Below are positions 58,300 to 64,000 of a DNA stretch of 64,000 bases, piece after piece. The number at the start of each line of letters is the position of its first letter. Position 1 is the first letter of the stretch. The notes under the pieces were generated by a model. The model was not told where the DNA came from. It worked only from the letters and a program-made list of their open reading frames with translations, and did no database searches. Made by a program: the position numbers and the translations under genes. Source of the DNA: Alphaproteobacteria bacterium (GTDB lineage: Bacteria > Pseudomonadota > Alphaproteobacteria > Caulobacterales > Parvularculaceae); contig JAADIQ010000090.1 of NCBI GenBank assembly GCA_013151255.1, positions 1 to 64,000 of the forward strand, given 5' to 3'.

Positions 58300-59604
58300 C
58301 TAACGGATGATGTCAGTGGTCTCCTGCAAGATTTCGTCGACCGTCTGAATGATTTTCGCGTTTGAGGAATAAGCCCGCTGGGTCTGGATAAGGTCAGTGA
58401 GTTCATTGGCGATATCGGTGGTCGATTCCGTCAGTGCAAAGCCGATGGTCGTGCCGACCGGCCCGTCGCCGGCATCCCAAAGAAAGAAGTCGCCGCTTTC
58501 CTGCGATACAGAAAAGGCCTGATTGCCCTCGGCGTTAAGGCCTTTGAAGTTCGGTACATTGGCGATCGGGATTTGATAAATCGTGCGGCGGAAACCGGTA
58601 TCGAAAATGGCTTGCAAGAAACCGCTTTCGTCAATCTCCAGACTGTTGAGATTACCGATCGGCGCGCCGTCTTTGGAGATGGCGAGCGGTGCAAAGCTTG
58701 CCGACAATTGCGTCAAGGGCGAGGTTTGCCCGGCCGCGCCGACCACAATATCAATCGCCCCGCTGGCCACTGCGATGGAAACCGCGCCGGTTCCCGCATT
58801 ATAGGTTGCGCTGCCGCCTGGCGTGACGGTGGCGACAGAGCCGCCGCCGGTAGCGCTGGCGTCAAAGATGACATTGAACGTGCCGACCGGAACTGCCGGG
58901 TTGCCGGCATTGTCGAATATCTCGACATTCCATTCATTACTGGAACCGGTTGCTGGAACTACCGGCGTGAAAACCATATTGAGCGTTTGAGAACGGCCAA
59001 GGGAATCGAAATATTCAATCGGCAGGTTGAGCGCCGCGCCGCTGGCGCCATTCTGGGTTTCCGATGCCGGCAAATTCAAACCAAGCTGGATGTTGCTGGT
59101 CGGTGAGGCGGCGAACTGGTTGAGATTGACGCGGACCGGTTCCAGCCCGGCGACGCTGTCGCGCGGTTGCGCGCCGACATTGCCGGCGGTGTCGGCCGGC
59201 CAGCCGAGCAAATGCAGACCGCTCAGCGTGCGCAGGAACCCGCTATCGTCAGTTGAGAACGATCCCGTCGAAGTTAGCATCATCGGCCGGTCGCTGGCCG
59301 CCGTCGATAATCCGCTTACGTCGGTTACCGGCAACATGCCGCGCCCGCTGATCGAAATATCCATGGAATTTGAGGTGGTGATCAGCGCGCCCTGTGCGCC
59401 AGCCTCGCGAAAGGTAATCGCCCGCACGCCGCCGGCGGCGAAGTTGCCGCGAGTTTGCGCCAGCACCATATCGGCAAATTCCGTATCGGCGCGCTTATAG
59501 CCATAGGTCTGCGAATTGGCGATATTATTGGAAATAGTACCGAGTTTGGTGGCGTTGACGGACAACCCCATAACCCCGGCGTTCAATGATGACGATAGAC
59601 CCAT
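58300..59604 (-). CDS. flgE: Flagellar hook protein FlgE
   Basis: Start chosen at MGLSSSLNAGVMGLSVNATKLGTISNNIANSQTYGYKRADTEF; C-terminal ELTDLIQTQRAYSSNAKIIQTVDEILQETTDIIR. Confidence 0.96.
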   Translation of the reverse strand: MGLSSSLNAGVMGLSVNATKLGTISNNIANSQTYGYKRADTEFADMVLAQTRGNFAAGGVRAITFREAGAQGALITTSNSMDISISGRGMLPVTDVSGLSTAASDRPMMLTSTGSFSTDDSGFLRTLSGLHLLGWPADTAGNVGAQPRDSVAGLEPVRVNLNQFAASPTSNIQLGLNLPASETQNGASGAALNLPIEYFDSLGRSQTLNMVFTPVVPATGSSNEWNVEIFDNAGNPAVPVGTFNVIFDASATGGGSVATVTPGGSATYNAGTGAVSIAVASGAIDIVVGAAGQTSPLTQLSASFAPLAISKDGAPIGNLNSLEIDESGFLQAIFDTGFRRTIYQIPIANVPNFKGLNAEGNQAFSVSQESGDFFLWDAGDGPVGTTIGFALTESTTDIANELTDLIQTQRAYSSNAKIIQTVDEILQETTDIIR

Positions 59605-59633
59605 GCGACAATCTCCACGCGAATAAAAATAAC

Positions 59634-59650
59634 ACCACAACTATAGGTAG
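59634..59650 (-). promoter_or_regulatory. CTACCTATAGTTGTGGT motif upstream of flgE
   Basis: Identical 17-mer to 39863-39879; lies ~30 nt upstream of the flgE ATG on the same strand. Confidence 0.5.
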
Positions 59651-59698
59651 TAGGCGATTTTTGCTTAATGAAGGCCTAACAACGCGCGGATTTTTATC

Positions 59699-60517
59699 CT
59701 ATTGCGTCAGCAGGGTGATCGCGATGCGCCGGTTCTGCGGCGCATAAGCGTCCGTCGATATCGGTTCTTTGTCAGCTTTGCCGGTGACTTCGGCGATTTG
59801 ATTTTTAGGAATACCGCTCTTGATCAACAGCCGGCGCGCGGCAAGGGCGCGGTCGGCCGACAGCTCCCAGTTGGAATAATTCTCGGTATTGGCAAAGTTA
59901 TGCGCATCCGTATGGCCGACAATCGCCATATCGTTGCTGACGGTCGCCAGCACCGGCGCAATAACAAAAAGCAGGTCTTGAAGGATGGTCGATGGCGTCG
60001 ACGAGCCGGCGTTATACAACGGCGCGCCATCAGCATCGACCAGTTCTATAACCAGCCCGTCCGGCGTCATCCGGGTTTGAATGTGCTGGGCGAGGGCCTC
60101 GTTCATCACCTCGATTTTTTGATTGTTGATCGCGTCTTCTATGGCGCGCAGTTTTTTTGCCTCCGCGTCTAGCATTTTATCGTCGTCAAATTTTCGGGTT
60201 TTTGGATACTGGGTCGTAGCGCCGGCGCCGTCATTGATGAGCGTATCTTCAGATAAAACAGACGAGCCGTTCAACGCGCCCTGACCGCCGCCGGACACAT
60301 TGGCGATCGGGATGGAGGGGTTGAAATAGTCGGCCAGGCCCTTGCGCTGGTCTTCTGTGGTGGCGTTCAACAGCCACATCAACAAGAAGAACGCCATCAT
60401 CGCGGTCACAAAATCCGCATAAGCGACTTTCCAGGCGCCGCCATGATGGCCGGCCGCCGCTGCTTTGCGCTTCTTCTTGATAATAATAATCGGCGCGACG
60501 GATTTTGGATCGGTCAT
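59699..60517 (-). CDS. motB: Flagellar motor protein MotB
   Basis: 272 aa; GGAWKVAYADFVTAMMAFFLLMWLLNATTEDQRKGLADYFNP and C-terminal OmpA-like domain AIVGHTDAHNF...NRRIAITLL. Confidence 0.96.
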   Translation of the reverse strand: MTDPKSVAPIIIIKKKRKAAAAGHHGGAWKVAYADFVTAMMAFFLLMWLLNATTEDQRKGLADYFNPSIPIANVSGGGQGALNGSSVLSEDTLINDGAGATTQYPKTRKFDDDKMLDAEAKKLRAIEDAINNQKIEVMNEALAQHIQTRMTPDGLVIELVDADGAPLYNAGSSTPSTILQDLLFVIAPVLATVSNDMAIVGHTDAHNFANTENYSNWELSADRALAARRLLIKSGIPKNQIAEVTGKADKEPISTDAYAPQNRRIAITLLTQ

Positions 60518-60632
60518 GGATGGTTTCGCTGCTGGTTTGGTTCTTTGCTGGTAGCAAAATAATCTTTCCGCAACTTTTACGCGATTATAACACTTGCGAC
60601 AATTTTAGGTAGAGTTTGTGATTATCTGATCT

Positions 60633-61598
60633 ATGGCCAAAGTCGACGGAACAATTTTGCGGCGCAAAACCAAGCGCCGGGGCGCCGGCGATGGCGACGC
60701 CGCTCATCTTGAACAGGTGGCGACGGCGTTGGCCAAAGAAGTTGCGGCGGTGTTTTCCCTTGCGCTGGACGCAAAGATTGAAGCCGTGCACCGTGCTGCG
60801 CAGACTGACATCTTCGGTGAAATGTTGCAGGCGCTGGATAAGGCGCTGACGCCTTATCAATTTAGTTTCCCCACTGGCGATGAAGTGATCATCTATCTCG
60901 ATCCGGAAGCTGTGGCGTTAGCGGTGCGGTGGTCGCTTGACGGCGTTGTCGCTGAAACCGCCGGTGAAAATGAATCTGACGACGCCTCTCCAGAAGTCGT
61001 GTTGGAAACACCGGATGAAACCGATGCGCCTGCGGACAAAAAAATTTCCATCACTGACCGGCGCCTGGCGAAGCTGCTTGCAGAAAAATTTAGCACAGGC
61101 GTCTTTGGCAATAATCAGCGTCACGGGTTGTTCACCAACGCCGCTGCGCTGGAGTTTGAGACGCTGGCCGAGAATAGCGAGCAGCTGGATATTGGCGAGC
61201 CGGATACTATCGCGCATAATTTCATGTTCGATTTGAACTTGCGCAAAGGCGGGCCGCTGGGATCGATCGGGTTTGTCGCTGCGGCGAGCCTTATTCAACC
61301 GCCGCAGCAAGAAGATGCCGGCGCCAAGGCGGCCGCGCAAGAGCTTTGGGCGTTGAAATTGCGCGAACAAGTGATGCGCTTGCCGATTGCGATGAATGTC
61401 TGCCTTGCCGGTGAAACGTTAGACGTAGAAACTATTGGCGGCTTTGCGGTTGGCCAGACCGTTCCCTTGAAAGGCGCATCCTTGTCGGTGTCCGCGCTGG
61501 TTCCCGCCGCACGTCGCATGGGCGCGCCGTTTACAACCGGTGCGGTTGGCGCGCGCAATGGTGCGCGAACATTTGAGGCGGCGCCCGCAGGCAACTGA
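60633..61598 (+). CDS. Divergent FliM-like motor switch protein
   Basis: 321 aa; FliM-middle-domain-like ALTPYQFSFPTGDEVIIYLDPEAVALAVRWSLDGV...ITDRRLAKLLAEKF and a SPOA-like C-terminus LREQVMRLPIAMNVCLAGETLDVETIGGFAVGQTVPLKG; divergent from motB. Confidence 0.6.
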   Translation: MAKVDGTILRRKTKRRGAGDGDAAHLEQVATALAKEVAAVFSLALDAKIEAVHRAAQTDIFGEMLQALDKALTPYQFSFPTGDEVIIYLDPEAVALAVRWSLDGVVAETAGENESDDASPEVVLETPDETDAPADKKISITDRRLAKLLAEKFSTGVFGNNQRHGLFTNAAALEFETLAENSEQLDIGEPDTIAHNFMFDLNLRKGGPLGSIGFVAAASLIQPPQQEDAGAKAAAQELWALKLREQVMRLPIAMNVCLAGETLDVETIGGFAVGQTVPLKGASLSVSALVPAARRMGAPFTTGAVGARNGARTFEAAPAGN

Positions 61599-61605
61599 GG
61601 CGAGC

Positions 61606-63285
61606 TTACGGGGAACCTGATTTCAATTCCTGCGCTAGCGCGCGAAACAAATGCGGGGTTTTTGTTGCGGCGCGCGCGAAATCACTTTCCTGCGCATGGC
61701 CCTTCGCACGCATCATGGCAATGAGTGATTGCCGTTCCGCACGGTTCCAGTTGGCGAAGTCCGGGACAATTGAAACCGCGGCGGCCAGCATGGCGAAGGC
61801 GCGGCGTTCGGCGCGCGGCCAGTTTTTCATCGAGCGCACGCCAAGTGTGGCGGCAAGCCTATCGGCCAGGCGCTGCTCCGCCGCCGCTCGCGAGGCGAGG
61901 GGTTCCGCCGCCAGCATTCCCGCCGCGCGGGCGCCCAATTGCGGCAGCAATGTCTCGTCAAAATGGTCCTCTTCGCTGAACCCCGGCAAGTCCAGCACAA
62001 GATCGCCCTGCGCCAACGCTTTCAGCGTCGCGACAGAGCTTCGTTGCGCGCCAGGCTTTGCCAGGCGGCTCGCCTCTCGCGCCGCTTGCTTGTTTAGCGT
62101 TGGCGAGACTGGCCGAAAGCCGAGGCGATAATAAAACCAGTAGGCGCCGCTTCGGATCGCTTCGGCGTTGCCTTCGCCAAACTGATAGCCGTTGACGATG
62201 AACCGCCGCACGCCGAATAGCGTGTGGAATGCGCGCAGCATCGCGGTCCACAAAAACGCCGCCTCGCTGCCGCGGAACGGCTCGAAGATGTTGATGCCGG
62301 TATTGGCCTGACGAAACAGCGCCGTCACGCCGCCATAACCGATGGGTACGCCATTTGAGAGCAGCAGATAGCCGTAATTGGCTTCAATGCTCATCCGATA
62401 GTGCGGGACGGCGCCGATAACGGCGAGCGCGGCGCCTTGTCCGAGATCGCACCAGTGGACTTCGTTTGGATTGGCGTAACTGATTGAAACAACTTCACGG
62501 CAGCGCGCCGTGAGGGCCGCGCGGGTAACGTCAATTACTTTGCGCGCCTGGCGTGGTTCGAGCAACCGAATGTGTTTGTGCGGTTTGGCAATATCGCTGA
62601 CCGGATCGCGCGCCGGGCGTCGCATCGCGCGTCGCATCACATAAGGCTTGGCGGGCAAGGCGTTATGCGTGACTGACCAGCGCGAGCCTTTCAGATCCCA
62701 GACGATGGGTGGTTCAGCGGCGGTCCACAGCTGATCGGCGTCAAATCCCGATGCGGTATTGAGCGCTTCGATTATCCACTGCACGTCCGTATGCACATCA
62801 CGCCGGCGCGCAATCGCGACCCATTCGCGGGTTGAATATTCGCCGCTGTCAAAACCGTCGCGCTCTGCGACGCGTGCAAACGCCCGCAACGGGAGGTCGA
62901 GCCGTGTGCTATTGTCGTAATTGCGCCAGTCGATTTCAACCTCGCCTGCGGCGCGGCGCACCAGCCATTGCACAATTGGAAAGGGGAACACATAGCGCGA
63001 TGTCGACCCGACGGCGCCTGAATCATCGAGGGTTGCGCGATCGGCCCTTGGCGCCTTGCTGAACCACAGTTCCATCTGCTCCAGCGCATGCAACGCCAAT
63101 CGCAGCGTTTGCGCGTCGCCGGGAAAGGCGCGCAGGAATAGAAGGTCTTCGTGCAGTTTTACGAGCGCTTGCATTGAGCGCGGCGGTTGCGTCGTCAAGG
63201 CGGCAATGAATTCACGTTTACGCCGCTCTATATCCGCCCCGTAGATATTGCGGATAGATCGAAGTCCGGTGCGTGCCTTGGTCAT
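61606..63285 (-). CDS. Uncharacterised 559-aa protein with GNAT-like segment
   Basis: YGYLLLSNGVPIGYGGVTALFRQANTGINIFEPFRGSEAAFLWTAMLRAFHTLFGVRRFIVNGYQFGEGNAEAIRSGAYWFYYRLGFRP resembles an acyltransferase core. Confidence 0.7.
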   Translation of the reverse strand: MTKARTGLRSIRNIYGADIERRKREFIAALTTQPPRSMQALVKLHEDLLFLRAFPGDAQTLRLALHALEQMELWFSKAPRADRATLDDSGAVGSTSRYVFPFPIVQWLVRRAAGEVEIDWRNYDNSTRLDLPLRAFARVAERDGFDSGEYSTREWVAIARRRDVHTDVQWIIEALNTASGFDADQLWTAAEPPIVWDLKGSRWSVTHNALPAKPYVMRRAMRRPARDPVSDIAKPHKHIRLLEPRQARKVIDVTRAALTARCREVVSISYANPNEVHWCDLGQGAALAVIGAVPHYRMSIEANYGYLLLSNGVPIGYGGVTALFRQANTGINIFEPFRGSEAAFLWTAMLRAFHTLFGVRRFIVNGYQFGEGNAEAIRSGAYWFYYRLGFRPVSPTLNKQAAREASRLAKPGAQRSSVATLKALAQGDLVLDLPGFSEEDHFDETLLPQLGARAAGMLAAEPLASRAAAEQRLADRLAATLGVRSMKNWPRAERRAFAMLAAAVSIVPDFANWNRAERQSLIAMMRAKGHAQESDFARAATKTPHLFRALAQELKSGSP

Positions 63286-63411
63286 CGATTTTAACCGGTC
63301 AGCTATGCAGCTTTACGCATCGATGTGTACATGGAGAAAAACGCAGTTCAAGGCTTTGCGAGGCTCGCGATTGACGCGTGCCGTTTTGTCGCTGACATGG
63401 TTTGAGTGGTG

Positions 63412-64000
63412 TCAGGCGCGGCGCAAACCCAATGCGGTTTTCTTTTGCGTCAGAAATTGCCTCGCCGCTGCATCCTGGGCAAGGCCAATCGCGCGTTCAT
63501 ATGCGCTAAGCGCGTCTTGCTTGTGGTCGAGCTGCTCCAGAATATGCGCGCGCACCGCCCAATAGGCCTGATAGTTTTCAACCCGCGCCGTCTCAAGCGT
63601 GTCAAGAAGGTGAAGTGCTTCCTGCGCGCGCGCCGCCGCGGCGAGGGCGCCGGCGTAACCGACATAGGCGCCGATGGTGGGCGCGATTTCAACCAGCTGG
63701 CGATAGAGCATGACAATTTCATCTGTGACGTCGCGGTCATGCATCCGGGCGGCGGCGTGGGCGGACTGAATAGCAGCTTCGATTTGATAGGGACCGGATT
63801 GGCCCAGCCGCCAGGCACGAGCCAGCGCGGCCTCGCCATGGGCGATCATTTTCTTGTCCCATCGTGCGGTGTTATGATCACTGAGCGGAATATAGGCGCC
63901 GTTTTCGCGCCGCGCATCTTTGCGTGCTTCTGCATGCAACATCAGTGAGAACAGACCCCAACCTTCGGCTTCGTCCGGCAAAAGCTGTGTCAACAGACTG
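63412..64000 (-). CDS. C-terminal part of ECF sigma factor (DUF6596 / ECF42-like), truncated by window edge
   Basis: LLPDEAEGWGLFSLMLHAEARKDARRENGAYIPLSDHNTARWDKKMIAHGEAALARAWRLGQSGPYQIEAAIQSAHAA...; frame stays open to the window edge. Confidence 0.8.
   Translation of the reverse strand, partial: SLLTQLLPDEAEGWGLFSLMLHAEARKDARRENGAYIPLSDHNTARWDKKMIAHGEAALARAWRLGQSGPYQIEAAIQSAHAAARMHDRDVTDEIVMLYRQLVEIAPTIGAYVGYAGALAAAARAQEALHLLDTLETARVENYQAYWAVRAHILEQLDHKQDALSAYERAIGLAQDAAARQFLTQKKTALGLRRA

Noticed and set aside
1-64000. CRISPR arrays, transposases, integrases, prophage or restriction systems
   Set aside because: No regularly spaced direct repeats or matching protein families were seen in the track or while reading the sequence.

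Overview
64-kb window of an alphaproteobacterial chromosome (inferred from gene content and neighbourhoods such as clpS-clpA and divK-pleD-rpmG). From left to right it contains: (i) a housekeeping block with a truncated D-Ala-D-Ala carboxypeptidase, a phasin, clpS-clpA, an orphan Flp-type pilin with a Lys-rich tail, a DM13 protein, HIT, GNAT/FemAB-like, RidA and GFA proteins, dinB, divK-pleD, rpmG, purB, an OmpA-family protein and tdh-kbl; (ii) a catabolic block with a Tat-signal amidase and an AtuA / acyl-CoA carboxylase operon divergent from a TetR regulator and two acyl-CoA dehydrogenases; (iii) a flagellar/motility region of about 31 kb (~30.6-61.6 kb) with flhB, fliR, flhA, fliQ, fliE, flgC, flgB, a DUF1217 protein, flbT, flaF, flagellin, flgJ-like, fliK, flgD, two fliL paralogues, flgH, flgA, flgG, flgF, a 755-aa uncharacterised exported protein, motA, motE, a DUF6468-like protein, fliF, fliN, fliP, fliG, flgI, flgL, flgK, flgE, motB and a divergent FliM-like protein; (iv) an uncharacterised 559-aa protein with a GNAT-like segment and the C-terminal part of an ECF sigma factor cut by the window edge. 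I saw no CRISPR array, rRNA, convincing tRNA, transposase or phage gene. The items most worth following up are the 755-aa protein coupled to motA, the divergent switch proteins (FliM-like without an EIDAL motif, FliG without the EHPQTIA motif), a 17-bp identical sequence upstream of distant flagellar genes, the Flp pilin with a polybasic tail, and a pair of matching PhaR-like sites upstream of the phasin. All family assignments come from reading the sequences; no searches were run.
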